Source: Chara braunii (Eukaryota > Streptophyta > Charophyceae > Charales > Characeae). Taken from it: a stretch of 36,418 nucleotides of DNA. This document shows positions 1-11,107 of the stretch, in pieces. The stretch spans positions 433,185 to 469,602 of the forward strand of contig BFEA01000307.1 in the NCBI GenBank assembly GCA_003427395.1, given 5' to 3'. Under the pieces are notes generated by a model. The model saw nothing but the letters and a program-made list of their open reading frames with translations. It was not told the DNA's origin and did not search any database. Numbering within the stretch: the stretch's first letter is position 1; each line of letters opens with the position of its first letter. The position numbers and the translations under genes are program-made.

Positions 1-51
<51 letters not shown>

Positions 52-77
52 CGAATGTTGTTTGTTTGTTTGTTTTT
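1..77. repeat. poly-T and TTTG run at the window edge
   Basis: The window opens with 49 consecutive T, one short interruption, then a (GTTT)n stretch ending in a T run. It may be the tail of a minus-strand retroposon (poly-A on the other strand) cut off by the window edge, or an assembly end. Nothing coding is visible here. Confidence 0.8.
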
Positions 78-117
78 TTCTCTTCGTTTCTTCCCAATGA
101 TGTACTACCGGTACATC

Positions 118-250
118 GAGGCTCGGCAATAAATTTGAGGCTGGCAATGATCGGGCTACTGGTCGTCCGAGCCTCGGAGTTGATAGCTGGGCGAGGTACT
201 GGTGGTTTAAACCACCAGTAACTTTCTCAGCTATAGATTCTGAGCCTAAA
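118..250. repeat. nested foldback with a perfect 24-bp palindrome
   Basis: Positions 197-220 form a perfect palindrome (arm TACTGGTGGTTT followed by its reverse complement). It is enclosed by ATAGCTG near 183 and CAGCTAT near 228, which pair with each other. Just upstream GAGGCTCGG (118-126) pairs with CCGAGCCTC (168-176). A half copy of the palindrome, GTACTGGTGGTTTAA, recurs at about 380-394 followed by a diverged arm. This looks like a foldback or MITE-like element; no target duplication was identified. Confidence 0.6.
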
Positions 251-399
251 ATCGCCCTGAGTGACGGGAAAAAAAAAACGAACTGGCACGGGACTCATTT
301 TGGCCCATTTCGGTCCAGTAGCACGAACCCCACCGGCCTCCCGCGTTACCTGGCGCGTCTCAGCAAAATAGTTGGGAAAGGTACTGGTGGTTTAAGACC

Positions 400-3300
400 A
401 GCTACCAGGAGGATATTATCCTGGATAGTCCAGCTTCCATGAACCCCATTTGGCAAAGATGTGTTATTGTTTCCACCAAACCTTTCAATCTCTTAGCCAG
501 AGCCTTGGAGAGCAATTTAAAGACGATAATGATTAGGGTGATTCACCTGTACATTCTGATGTACATCTTACCACCTTTTTTATACTGGAGGGATAAAATT
601 CCTTGCCCTACCAATTCCCCTAACACCCCTTTTTCACATGCCTCTTCATAGAAACTCTTTAAATACCTGGAGAGGAAATACCAAAAACTTTCCAAAATTT
701 CTTTCGGAAATGCATTGATTTTTTTTGGGGGGGTCCATTTCCTTTTCTTCTTTTTTTTTCCCAAAAGGGAAGTGGGGTGTTGAGGATATGACCCAGGGAG
801 AAAGTCCGGCAAGGGGCTTCACACGCCAAGTTCAGCCCACCTGTCGCGATCACTTCAGAGTGTTGTTTTCTAGTGCCTTTCTTTTGATCACTTGGGATAC
901 ACTCATTTCTCTCATTGAACGTACGTAATTTTGATTCATAGATTGCAATTGATTAGCATTCAAACTATTTATCGTTCGATCACACCATTTTGATGCTCCA
1001 GACACACTTGAACACAAATGGTTGTTAAGTGCGCCGATTTTGACTTCTTTGTGGAGGATGTAGTTTGAACTATGACATTATTCAGAACGTGTCTAAAACA
1101 ATACCTTACCTTACCCTAAGAGGCTCGACTCTTGCGAGAGACGACGAAGGCCTCTAGCGAGCCTCTGGAGGCTTGCCGCAGAGTTGGAAACAAATATAGG
1201 AAACACAACATGGTATAGACAATTTAGAGTTAGGTTTCATAAGGATACATAAGCTCAAATTAGTTAAACGCAAGTCGCAACTCTTTTTGATCCAACTCAA
1301 TTAAATGAGATTGAACTGGCACCACTGCCACTTCGTGGCCTTGGACATGTAAGAGTCATACAAAACCCAATTATCTCCGTATTTCTAACCGTGAAAACCA
1401 AGCCAAGTTTGATTCTCAAGGAAGTACTTATGCTTGATTCTTTGTAAACCCCAGGTAGGGTGTCTATGAAAGACCCATGCACAAAGTTGTTGAAATATCC
1501 AGAAATCCATACGGTGAAAGGTTGCAGAGCGTTCTGAAAACTTGAAGTAGTTTCCCCAACCTGAAATCAACAGAACCAAAGCACTGATGAGCGGTGAGAT
1601 TGTATTACAAAATGAGTTTGAATCACTCAAGACCAGGACTCTGAGAGGAGGGGGAGAAGAGAGGCCTTGCTATGCACACCCGGGAGTATCAGCCTGGACC
1701 GGAGCTACCAGGTCGGTGCATCAGGGTGCATCCCCTTCGCATTCAGGGTTCTACATTCCCGAGGCACCTGACCGAGAGACCTAAGCAACACAATCACCAG
1801 GTGCTGTGGGAGTGAGAGTGAACCCTTCACTCCTCCGACAGTCATTCCCACTAAGCCTGCCCCGTTCGGAGCCGTCGCCCCCTGTGGCTTCCAGCAACCC
1901 CAAGGGGAGGTGCGCACCGCCGTTCTGGAGGACCCAGGAGTGCGCAGGGGCCAGTATCTGTTGGGCACCCTCTCAGGTGGACCCCTATGTGCAGGATCCT
2001 TGTGTGCATACGTGCCCCTCGCTGCGTGTGCGCTCAGTGTGTCAGTGGTAGTGCGTCAACCTGATGCCCTGCGGGCGGCCTATGCACAAGGCTGCAGGGT
2101 TTTGAGGCCGCAACCTCAGACCACAATGCGCATTTCCAACCGGTGCCCTAACCACAGGGCCATCTGCCACTCACGGGTTCTCCATTTCCATCTGCATACT
2201 TATCCATATTCGATTATTTTCCCTTTGGTCAACACTGCATCTAGTTCCTCTCATTGTGCATCTAATATCTTCTTGGTTAGAGGCTCAAGGGATACCTCAA
2301 TGTTTTTCCTCCTGGCATATCGATCCAACCTGTTTAGTTTTGAGCTAAAGAGATCTTTAAAATAGTCTCGAGCTATTTCCGTACATTGCGGAGTAGTGCT
2401 GTGAGGTTAAAAGGAATTAATAACGCTTCAAAAATCATCTTCAAGGCTGAATTTTAGCAGCTTTGAAAAATCTAGACGGCATAGTACCATCCCATTTGAA
2501 TCGTTTGAGTTTACTTCTGATTCTTATCCCTTTCCACCTATTCTGAGATATTTCCTATAGCCTTTGTTTTGTTGTGTTGATTTGCTGGATTAGATCTTCC
2601 CCTTCTTGATTTGTGAGATACTCTTGGAGTTATAGTTTATATAGCTTGCTTGTTCGCTGTTGTTCTTCTTGATTCTTTTTGGCCGCCTATAATTTTGAGA
2701 ATTCATTGCATTTGCATGCTAGGGAAGAGCGTACCATTGTTGAACCATGAGATGCCTGATTGAATTCTGAAACACCGACTCGTCCAAAAATCATTCCAAA
2801 TACTACATCCCCCCTAATAGTGTTGCGGGCAATCTATACAAACACACACCGACTATTTAGCACAACTTTAAGGTACAAGCACTTGAACAAACACGGGGAA
2901 AAGCTACACCTCGCAGCAAATAGACGATAACCCAAACAAAACAAATACAAATAAACTGCTTGCTTTTGTGTGTTTTGTGTGTTCAGCAGCAGCAACAACA
3001 TCTCAACCACAACCATTATTCCACATACTGTTGACCAGAGAAAGAGGACAAATGAAGATAACGTGCTCAGAATCACAGAATGCCCCTGGCTTGTGGATGA
3101 ACACCACTACACAATGTAACTATTAATACACAGATCGTGAGTTCAGGTCCAGATGGATTGAATAATTCTAGGGGCTAACCACTATGGACAAAATGGGTAT
3201 CTAATTGAAATTGATATCTTCCACGAAACACACGAAATTGAAATCGCTTCAATTGTCAGCGGAGTGCGTTAGCTGGCTTGGAGAGTGGTGTTGCAAGGAT

Positions 3301-3430
3301 GAGAAAGGAGTGAGGAGGATCCTCCTTTGGCCTCATAACACCCCTCTGAAGTGGCTAAAAACACCCCTCATGATTGAAGCCATTTCAGATTCATGCGGCT
3401 CGTGACAAAAAATGCCGATTTTAACTAAAT
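400..3430. other. gene-poor stretch, no gene recognised
   Basis: I see no convincing coding region. The open frames are short, overlap on both strands and contain no known motif. On the minus strand, between about 2180 and 2100, there is a tRNA-like pattern (TGGTTAGGGCACCGG followed about 30 nt later by GAGGTTGCGGCCTC), so the GC-rich block at about 1650-2180 may be a tRNA-derived retroposon. A second possible B box (GTGAGTTCAGGTCC) lies near 3137-3150 on the plus strand. Both are weak. Confidence 0.35.
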
Positions 3431-3433
3431 CAC

Positions 3434-3790
3434 TGCTTCAATAGCTCAGTAGGTTTCATGCCTGAGCTGCACCGAGTATGTGCTGGGTTCAAAACCCGCT
3501 GCCGTCACTTTCAGCGGCCTGACGTAGGTGGGCCGAGGCCAAAGTGGTTCTGGTACCACCCTGTAACCCGTAGCTATGGGGACCATGAGGCCTGGTAGAG
3601 AGATCTGGGAAAGTGGCCCCGAGTCATCAGCAGGATTGGCGCCAAGTATATGGTGAGAAAAAGGCCTGCTCAGTTCCTACTAGGAAGCCGGCTGGATCAC
3701 CCCGATGATGGCCGTAGGCGGAAGTGGCCAAAACGCGGCGTAGGGACGTCCGCGCGGGAATTGGTGGTGTACACTCCTTTTTTTCAAATT
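3434..3790 (+). mobile_element. tRNA-derived SINE
   Basis: A pol III internal promoter pattern is visible: A box TAGCTCAGTAGG at 3442-3453 and B box GGGTTCAAAACCC at 3485-3497, 32 nt apart as in a tRNA. A GC-rich unrelated body of about 280 nt follows and ends at a short T run near 3777-3784. This is the architecture of a tRNA-derived SINE; such elements move with LINE machinery. The head does not fold into a convincing functional tRNA. The exact 3' end is uncertain. Confidence 0.65.
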
Positions 3791-4228
3791 CCCGATTTTT
3801 GCACCAGGGACTGCTTGCATAATTCTCTACTCACTTCTTCCCTCTCCCCTCTCTTTCGCTTTCCTTCTCTTTCTCTTCTCTCTCTCTCTACCTCTTTTCT
3901 CTCCTTCTTCATTCTTTGGTCATATTTCCACATTGCAACTCGAGGCTTTAAGCCACTTGTTATCGATTGGTTCACGGACCGTGCATGCTATGTACTCTCC
4001 TTACCAATCACACCCAAGGTCGAATTCCCGTCAGTATAATCTCAGCTGACATTCTTAATATCCATGGCTCAATTACGATGCCTTCAGAGTTGAGACCCTC
4101 AAGTTACATGATGCATTCAAGAAACATGAAGTCTGGGGGGGGAGGGGGGAGAGAAAAAAAAAAAAAAACTGAATACCAGTCATAACAGAGGATCAATAAT
4201 CAACAATCATGACATACCATCTACAACA

Positions 4229-4540
4229 AAGATCAACAATAATGATCTAGAAGTACTTAGGAAAGCGGTGCTGTGGGCCATCTGGAGGCGCCGTTGCATA
4301 TTGACCATTGAAGGCGCACATATGGGGAGGGGCGAGATGACTGAGACGATCAAGGACACAATTGAGACAGCAATCAGGGCTCGATGGACACGACTAGTAC
4401 AGCTGACAAAGCCCCTCTCTAAAAAGACTGATATCATCCGCTACCTAAATGAATTCTGCATGGACTAGCTGGGAGGGGAACATGGGGGGAGGATAGCAAG
4501 GGTACAATGGGATGGCTGGCAACTAGACGACGATCATCAA
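4229..4540 (+). pseudogene. LINE-like ORF2 C-terminal fragment, broken
   Basis: One reading frame (codons in register with 4268) reads a stretch beginning near N-D-L-E-V-L-R-K and running through VLWAIWRRRC and a basic helical segment to LNEFCMD. It is then cut by a TAG at 4466-4468, but the same frame stays open through VQWDGWQLDDD and beyond. A hydrophobic Trp-rich LWxIWxxR pattern is common near the C-terminus of plant-type non-LTR retrotransposon ORF2 proteins, which is why I suggest LINE. No RT or endonuclease motif is present in the window, so this is at most a 3' fragment. The call rests on pattern resemblance only. Confidence 0.3.
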
Positions 4541-6370
4541 TTGGAAGCCAGGCAGAAGAATTATCGACTTTGTTTCAATGATTGGACCACGATCCCTGAC
4601 GAGATCCCCTCCCCCCTCCCACAGATTTCCCAGACCCTTTCCCCCTGTGACATCAACCTCACGACCTGTGCTTTTTCCGGTCGGAGTGTTTTGTCGGGGA
4701 AGAACAACAAAGATGGGGTGTGCCAAGGATTTTTGAGAAAATTGAGTGTGGGGACACAGACAGAACTGAGATTCCCCCGTGTTGGTCCGACTTTAGTGAG
4801 AAGGGATCCGTCCCCGCGCGGGTGGAGGAAAAGGCACACGCTGGGCTCACGGCGATGGGAAATTCAATCCAAAAAGTATCGCTGTACTTCCCAGCGAGCC
4901 GTTTGCCTATGTTTCGAATGAAAGGGGGAGGGTACACACGTAGTATCCCGTTTTCGGATGAGATCCCATCGGCGCTCACTACACAACTCCGAATCCGACG
5001 TGGAGGGCCTTAGTCGAGTGGCTCTCTCCTTGTGTTCGTCCTCACCACATGGGCGGTAATGGAAGCCCTTGGCTCAGTAACGCTCAGTGCGGTGACAGTC
5101 GCTGCACAAAGTGTTAGGCCAATGAGGCGCCACTGCCGACCACGGGATGATGATCAACTCATTAAACGGCAACAACAACGAATAAGGCGGAAAGTGCATA
5201 TCGACAATGACGAATCTCGCACCGACGAATCCGGAGCACCGGGACTCGGGTGGGAAGTAATAACGTCCGCCGATCTTGGCGACGACTTCTCGTACGTCCC
5301 ACTCGCATACACGTGTCCTTTCCTCGTGGTGCAGGAAGGGGCGCGGCGGGGCACGGGAAGTCGGCGCCCAGTCAGATTGTGGCAGTCGGTCCAAATGGCA
5401 AAATGGCAAAGCGCAAAATCCTCCCTTATCATGCATCATTCATTCAACGCACTACTCGATCCAACCCCGGGTTTCGTCAGGTCAACCAATCAACATCCCC
5501 GTCAGGCTTGCACAAGTTCTCAGGCACAATCCATTTCATGTACATATCAAAGTGAGAGGAGAGAAATCACCATAGTCCATTCATTATATCAAAAACATAA
5601 CAGAAAGAAGGCGTGAGGGAGGAGAGACGTGGATCAGAAGAGAGAAGAAAACAGAAGATAATTACACAAGAAGTCCAGTGATCTTGACGAGAAATTCCAG
5701 CTTAAATGTCGGATGATGGAACTCACACTCGAAGACTAGACTCAAGGCAAAAGAGGCGCATCCGCCATGAAACTCCACTAGGCCCCCAGGCCGTACATTC
5801 ACTCAACTTTCGATTACGATCCTCACACAAGCACTAACGATCCTTGCCGTCACGTGCTACTCCCACCATAACGATCGTCACCCCGCCGACTCAGTCTCTG
5901 CACAGTCTTGCCCGGATCCCACAGTCCGTCAGGCGATCCAGCGCACAGCCGGCAAGGCTACAGTCAGCTCGTCAAGACTTTTCGACTCGCACTTTCACGC
6001 GCACCAGCACTGCTTCCCGGAAGTTGGCCAATAAGTTGAGAGAGAGATTTTTGGGCGCGCTTGCGGAATTTATAGTTGTGGAAAAGGAAATGGATGGTAG
6101 GAAGGATTAAGACCGAGGTGGGGAGGGGTAAGGGAAATCTCGGGGATAATCGTCTGAGGAAAGCCATATCGATCCTTCGAAGCCCAGTCGTAGCCAATTG
6201 GAATCGTCGTGTAACAGGAATTTCCTTCTTACACGGCGCATCTCCTTGGCTAGAGGGGAGGACGAGGAAATCGATAGGGTATCCCGGCGCAAGGATTAGA
6301 GCAGGGAGAGGACGGGCGCGAAGGGTAGCGCGAAACGGGACCAAGATTCAGACGATCAAGAAAGAGAAAA
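4541..6370. other. no gene recognised
   Basis: Moderately GC-rich sequence with several overlapping short ORFs on both strands, none with a recognisable motif or consistent coding look. The frame of the LINE-like fragment remains open to 4921 but becomes Pro, Arg and Ser rich without known features. Nothing else stands out. Confidence 0.4.
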
Positions 6371-6372
6371 GG

Positions 6373-6659
6373 CGCGCGAGGCAAGGGAGAGATGGAAAAC
6401 GGTTGCAAAGAAGAGAGTGCCGAAGGTAGGGGGGGAAGCGGGGGGGGGGGGGGGGGACTCGCATCCATAGCGCCGACACGAAGGCAAAAAGGGCACTGAA
6501 ACAGTTACAGCTCGTNCGCGCGAGGCAAGGGAGAGATGGAAAACGGTTGCAAAGAAGAGAGTGCCGAAGGTAGCGAGGGAAGCGGGGAGGGGGGGGGGGG
6601 ACTCGCATCCATAGCGCCGACACGAAGGCAAAAAGGGCACTGAAACAGTTACAGCTCGT
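6373..6659. repeat. 143-bp direct duplication joined by a single N
   Basis: Positions 6373-6515 and 6517-6659 are the same 143-bp sequence, with about three differences, all in or next to the G homopolymer (the first copy has G where the second has C or A). The copies are joined by one N at 6516. This is more likely an assembly or gap-closing artefact than a biological tandem repeat. Confidence 0.85.
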
Positions 6660-7598
6660 TCAGAGTCCTACGCTAACTCAAAATTAAAAAACAAAACACC
6701 ATATCCGTGCGTAGAGTGAACTTGGGAAAAAGTCTTATGCCTATTCAGATTCACACGATAATTCCCAGAGTTTTCCAAGACGAAGTCGAGAACATTCATG
6801 CACAAGAAAGGACACGTCAGGTCTCGCTTATTCCGAAATTCCTAACCGTCGAACCAAATTCCTAGCGCGCTCGCTAAGGCGTGCGTATTTCACATGTATT
6901 TCCCGAATTGCAAAAAGATGGAACTCCAACAAAGGTCCTGAGAGGGACGGGCCTCTCCGATCACGAACAATGCGCATTAATCCATGGAAACACAAAAAGG
7001 GGCCTCTTCGGCCTGTTTGCAAAAGACAACAAAAATTCGAAGAGAGGGAGGGGGGGGGTTAGAAGATGGCGCAGGTCCGGAAACTGGCGTGTCACACCCT
7101 AATCACACATTGATGGAATTAAGCTGGTACGGCAGGGAGTAGGGAATAGAGGGAATAGAGATGGCCCTCTAAACCTGGACAGGAGAGGAGTTCGTTAGCT
7201 GGGCAGTGGAAATGGAGGATGGATCCCCTTCATCCGGTCGCCCCCTGGAGAAAGGAGCCCCATCCTCATCATTACAACTGCCACCAACCAACCCCCCTTT
7301 TGTGCCTGCTTGAGCAGGGCCCCGGAAAGATATAGGCAAAGGTCAATAAGTCATTGTACATCCCATAACCTGTACAGTCAATCCCCTGGACTCCAGGGCA
7401 ATCAATGCTGACAGGTTCCAGACTCATTCTCCTCCAACAAATTCGGGTTACCTGATGTTAATGGGACGATGGACCCGGTTTCCAGCAGGTGAAGCTCCCC
7501 ACCAATAGATGGAGCCTCCCCTGGGGTGATAGTGGCGTCTGCTCCTAACAGCATCACTATCACCCGTGAGGAATGTTTGTTAAAAAAAAAAAAAAAAA
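6660..7598. other. no gene recognised
   Basis: I see no gene, RNA or clear repeat here apart from a poly-A run just before 7599, which could be the tail of a retroposon ending at that point. Confidence 0.4.
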
Positions 7599-7940
7599 GT
7601 ACTTAGGGCTGGTCACCTGTGGATGTATCTCTGGACTGTCGCCCTCTTAGGGGGAAAAACAATCACTGCTTCTGACCACGAAGCCAGACAGAATCCCTGT
7701 CGTATGGACAGCCAAACAGAATCTCTTTCTTATGGTGGAATGGAATACTACTTTTTTGAGTCAATAATAATGATCTGGAATTACCTAGGGCCGGTCACCT
7801 GTGGATATATCTCTAGACTGTCACCCTTTTAGGAAACAAAAAAAATCGCTGCTGCAAACCACAAAGCCAAACAGAATCCCTGCTGTATGGACAGCCAAAC
7901 AGAACCTCTTTCTTATGGTGAATACTATTTTTTTTAGAAA
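7599..7940. repeat. imperfect tandem duplication, period about 182 bp
   Basis: A block starting with ACTTAGGGCTGGTCACCTGT (7601) recurs as ACCTAGGGCCGGTCACCTGT (7783), and similarity continues to the end near 7935 (shared TATGGACAGCCAAACAGAA in both). The copies differ by scattered substitutions and small indels, so the duplication is old. The join segment AATAATGATCTGGAATTACC near 7767 also resembles 4228-4258, suggesting a dispersed repeat. Confidence 0.7.
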
Positions 7941-8105
7941 AGATGTGCAGATGTTTTGATACTATCTTGAGTGCTGCCTTCCTTTCTCTGCATTTCTGCT
8001 GTTCATGGATGCATAGACTAATCTCTGTGCCTATCCCGAATACACTGTGATTGCTATTCAATAAGCAAGTATGGACAGCCACCCGACCATATTCACTTCA
8101 AATTA

Positions 8106-8108
<3 letters not shown>

Positions 8109-8182
<74 letters not shown>
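8109..8182. repeat. (CA)37 microsatellite
   Basis: Seventy-four uninterrupted bases of CA. It lies just downstream, in minus-strand terms, of the putative exon at 8228-8382. Confidence 0.98.
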
Positions 8183-8184
<2 letters not shown>

Positions 8185-8227
8185 TCATTCATTTCATGCT
8201 TGTTCGAGGGTTCAAAGATAAACTCAC

Positions 8228-8382
8228 CTCCCCTGTCAATGCTCTGCCTCCAAATAACTTCCATAAATCGAAGCCTTCAGCCCTAGCAGGAGGTGCAGGT
8301 GCAGATCCACTTCTTCCCTCTTGACTACAAGAAGACTTTACACTTTGACTTGATTTCGTCTCTCGTGATTGGATAGGAGTTC
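8228..8382 (-). CDS. putative orphan exon of an unidentified gene
   Basis: On the minus strand a pyrimidine-rich tract ending TTCTTCCTAG precedes position 8382. An open segment of 155 nt follows and ends at 8228 directly before GTGAGTTT, a good donor site. Read in the open phase it encodes 51 codons after a split first codon. It is Ser- and Ala/Pro-rich and ends in GFDLWKLFGGRALTGE, which looks more like real protein than the surrounding noise. Length and phase agree (phase 1 in, phase 0 out). I do not recognise the family, and no neighbouring exons were found; the downstream intron would contain the (CA)37 tract. It could equally be a chance ORF flanked by chance splice signals. Confidence 0.3.
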
Positions 8383-8787
8383 CTAGGAAGAAATTGCTGC
8401 TTCTGTCCACAACAAACCAATGCCCGTCGTTAGTGATGAATCAAGTGGGCCGAAAGAAAAGGAAAAAAAAGGGACAACAAGCCAGGCCAACAGCTCCCCC
8501 GACCACCGCGATGCACTTCGCTGGGGTTAGCAGAGGAATGCACATCACACCTGTACAGTGTGAGAAGTTATGCCAAAAAGGCAAACAGAAAAGAATGAAA
8601 GAAAAAAGAACAAGACTCTAGAAAGAGCAGGTGATGCAACCTGTGTTTGTAAAAACATTTGGCTGCAAAGTTGCATTTGTCGAATTCGGTTTGCAAGTTT
8701 GCACCACGACTACAAGAACAAATTCAGGAAACCACAATCACAGGTCAAGCTATATATAAAAGTAATAACAAGAGTATCCTTTTTCTT

Positions 8788-8799
8788 TTGTGTGTGTGT

Positions 8800-8832
<33 letters not shown>

Positions 8833-8893
8833 TGGTGGTGGTGGTGGGGGGGGGGGGGGGGGGGTGTGTGTGTGTGTGTGTGTGTGGGGGGGG
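8788..8893. repeat. compound (GT)n, (GGT)n, poly-G, (GT)n, poly-G tract
   Basis: A GT run changes into GGT repeats, then 18 or more G, then GT again and a short G run. G homopolymers of this kind recur in the window (near 6441, 12192 and 13300) and are the least reliable bases in the assembly. Confidence 0.95.
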
Positions 8894-8899
8894 AGGAGC

Positions 8900-9590
8900 G
8901 AGGCTTGGGCCCATATTCCAGAAAGAAACGGCTATGCCGAAATTGGTTTATGCACCACACTTAGGATGCGGCGGCGCTTCGCGCCTTGTGGGTCTGAGTC
9001 CCGCTAGCCGTACACTATCCCTCACGAGACCCCACTCTTCCACCTCTCCATATTCTGTGGCGCACCCCCACTCCCCTCTATCCAACCTGTTTTTTTACGA
9101 CCACCACTCTCTGCTGGATTGATCAGAGCAGACAGCAGTCATGGGCACCAATGCTGAACTCTGGGAGCCCATTTCCGCCCTGGTTGAGGCATTGTCACAC
9201 AAGAGTCATCGTACGGGTACCTGGGGAGGTAGCATGGATCTAGTACTACTACTAGCCTAGCCTTGTGAGTAGACCAAAGAGTGCCTTCCTCATCGAGGGT
9301 CCGTGTCTAGAGATCCCTTCTCCGAGCTACCCCAGGCAGTGTCTAATGGCCATCTGGCCAAGGTCTAACCTATGAGCGCCCTATGCTAAGCAATTTCCCC
9401 TACCCAGCACAGTTGTATTCTGTACTATTCTGTATATTAGACTGTGTAGGTCAGCACGAATCCTGTGTAGTCATGTACGGGGCTGTAATCTGACATATGA
9501 TTGAGGATTGTATTGAAAAGTACGGGTGTGGGTAGATGATGGACTGGAGCTTGTGTTTAAAAATAAATAAATAAATCAAAAAACAAAAAG
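8900..9590 (+). mobile_element. A-tailed retrocopy or LINE/SINE 3' region, unidentified
   Basis: An approximately 650-nt non-coding stretch ends in an A-rich tail with AAATAAATAAATAAAT (9561-9577) and further A runs to about 9588, typical of the 3' end of a LINE-mobilised sequence. GTGGGTCTGAGTCCCGC near 8987-9003 resembles a tRNA B box, but no convincing A box precedes it. No ORF or family is recognisable. Confidence 0.35.
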
Positions 9591-9598
9591 GTTACTAA

Positions 9599-9760
9599 TA
9601 GGTTATGGAGGCCATCTGTCATTGCGATCTAAGAATAGAAACAGGGCATTTTTGGAGATAGTATCACAAAACTACTTCATAGCCATCTAAAAATAGAAAC
9701 AGGCCATTTTGCATCGAAAAATTAATGATAGATGCCAATAAGTTATGGACGCCTACTGCT
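9599..9760. repeat. short imperfect direct repeats
   Basis: GTTATGGAGGCC (9602) recurs as GTTATGGACGCC (9743), and AATAGAAACAGGGCATTTT (9633) recurs as AATAGAAACAGGCCATTTT (9692). A small diverged tandem duplication is the simplest reading. Confidence 0.6.
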
Positions 9761-10094
9761 CAGAAGGTAGGGATATTTCCGACCTGGCGGGCCCACTGAT
9801 GCTATGCTCTTGCTTTGACTGCATGAACCTGGTCATCTAGGTGAACTGGTTCATGTTTCCTTGGGGTGACCATAGGACCAGTGGGGTAAAACGCCATCCA
9901 AATTTCGCAGCAAGGAAACTTGGGGTTGAGGGAGGTGGCCAAGACGAAGAGCAGAGTCCATCTCCTGTTGAAGGTCAACGTTGCTGCACATTTGTAGATG
10001 GCAGAGTTTGTCAGTTCGGGCTATATAGACTTCATCGGTGATTTTTTTGGTGTCACACACTTGGTGATGGTCTTCAATCGGCCACTTCCATTCC

Positions 10095-10190
10095 CTTCCT
10101 CTTTTCTTAATTGTGTGTCATCCTTGAATGTACAGTGCCCGTGCTAATCTCCTCTGTATCATTCCAATTTTAACAGATGCCCCAAAGGAC
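10095..10190 (-). pseudogene. U6 snRNA-derived retropseudogene
   Basis: The minus strand from 10190 reads GTCCTTTGGGGCATCTG, then TTAAAATTGGAATGATAC, then ACAGAGGAGATTAGCA, and later CAAGGATGACACACA. This follows the order and spacing of plant U6. The invariant ACAGAGA box is changed to ACAGAGG, the segment after the AGC triad is altered, and the 3' end decays. There is no upstream pol III promoter pattern, so it is a dead copy. No target duplication was found. Confidence 0.8.
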
Positions 10191-10439
10191 TGGTCACTAT
10201 TACTTACAAATGCTCGCTCTTTGCATCTAGTAAGGGGGGCCGGTGGGGGGGCTGGTTGGGGGGGGGCTGGTTGGGGGGCGGCGAACATCGTCTTTCCATT
10301 TAAAGGGCCTCCTGCCCAAGGCAAACACCCAACACTTCGGAAGGAAACCAATTACTCGCTCTTATTAACCACTACCGCCAGGAGACGGTGTTCACAAGTG
10401 GAACACCGCTCGCTATAGCCCCGCTACCCATGCAAGGCC

Positions 10440-10575
10440 GTAACGTCCAACTCGACGCACACCACACACAACACCACACACAACACCACTCAGACGCACC
10501 ACACAGATGCACCACACAGACACCACACACAACAACACACAACACCACACAGACGCACCACACAGACACGGCAAT
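10440..10575. repeat. CACACAACAC / CAGACGCACCACA minisatellite
   Basis: Short degenerate tandem units rich in CACACAACACCACA and CACCACACAGA fill this interval. The apparent ORFs on both strands here are low-complexity products of the repeat. Confidence 0.9.
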
Positions 10576-10614
10576 TCTCGCACACTTGGCTGCAATCAGC
10601 ACGTGACCCCCACT

Positions 10615-10721
10615 ACCGTCTTCACCCGAATAGAACGTAGGCTCATTACTGCTGTATCTAGACTCGAAGTTGAACCAAATGCAGCTATAATGACCGTACG
10701 TTCTATTCGGGTGAAGACGGT
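10615..10721. mobile_element. MITE-like foldback, CCGTCTTC family, copy 1
   Basis: Perfect 25-bp terminal inverted repeats: ACCGTCTTCACCCGAATAG and on to 10639, matched by 10697-10721. Partial complementarity continues inward, leaving a short centre. At 107 bp and with no coding capacity, it is a miniature inverted-repeat element. Three further copies share the CCRTCTTC ends. A TA precedes the left CCGTC, but the right flank is TTA, so the target duplication is uncertain. Confidence 0.8.
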
Positions 10722-10860
10722 TACCGGAGTACCTAGCCCGCTCACACCATGGTCCGCGTCAGAGAAAAAGCGAGCCTATCTCAGCAACGAGAGGCAGCAT
10801 AGCAAGGCCCCACTTCTTTTTTTGTTATTCCCCCCTCTTTTTTCTTTTTTGAATTTACGA

Positions 10861-10933
10861 GGCGGGCACTACCATAGTAGGACCGTTTTTGTTCTACTTC
10901 TTTTTTGGAGGTCCCACTACGGCAGTGCCTGCC
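10861..10933. mobile_element. second, unrelated foldback element
   Basis: GGCGGGCACTACC... (10861-10884) is the inverted repeat of 10910-10933 with about 4 mismatches in 24. The centre is T-rich. It differs in sequence from the CCRTCTTC family. No target duplication was identified. Confidence 0.55.
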
Positions 10934-11107
10934 TGGTGAATGAGCGGTACATGCACATGGCTGTTGATCACTCGACTCAGGCCTACACGGGCAGTTTGTC
11001 GACTGAATCTTACCATATTTTCCGGCAGGTACATGCAGCACAGTCTGGTCTGTGTAATTGCTGGCCAAAGGCAATAATCCACAAACACAGTCCTTGAACA
11101 ATCACAG

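Noticed and set aside
1910-2365. 151-codon plus-strand ORF
   Set aside because: Composition is not protein-like, it overlaps open frames on the other strand, and the interval has a tRNA-like pattern suggesting a retroposon.
5032-5616. 194-codon plus-strand ORF
   Set aside because: Several other frames are open over the same bases, no motif is visible, and codon use is unlike the retrotransposon genes; probably chance in GC-rich DNA.
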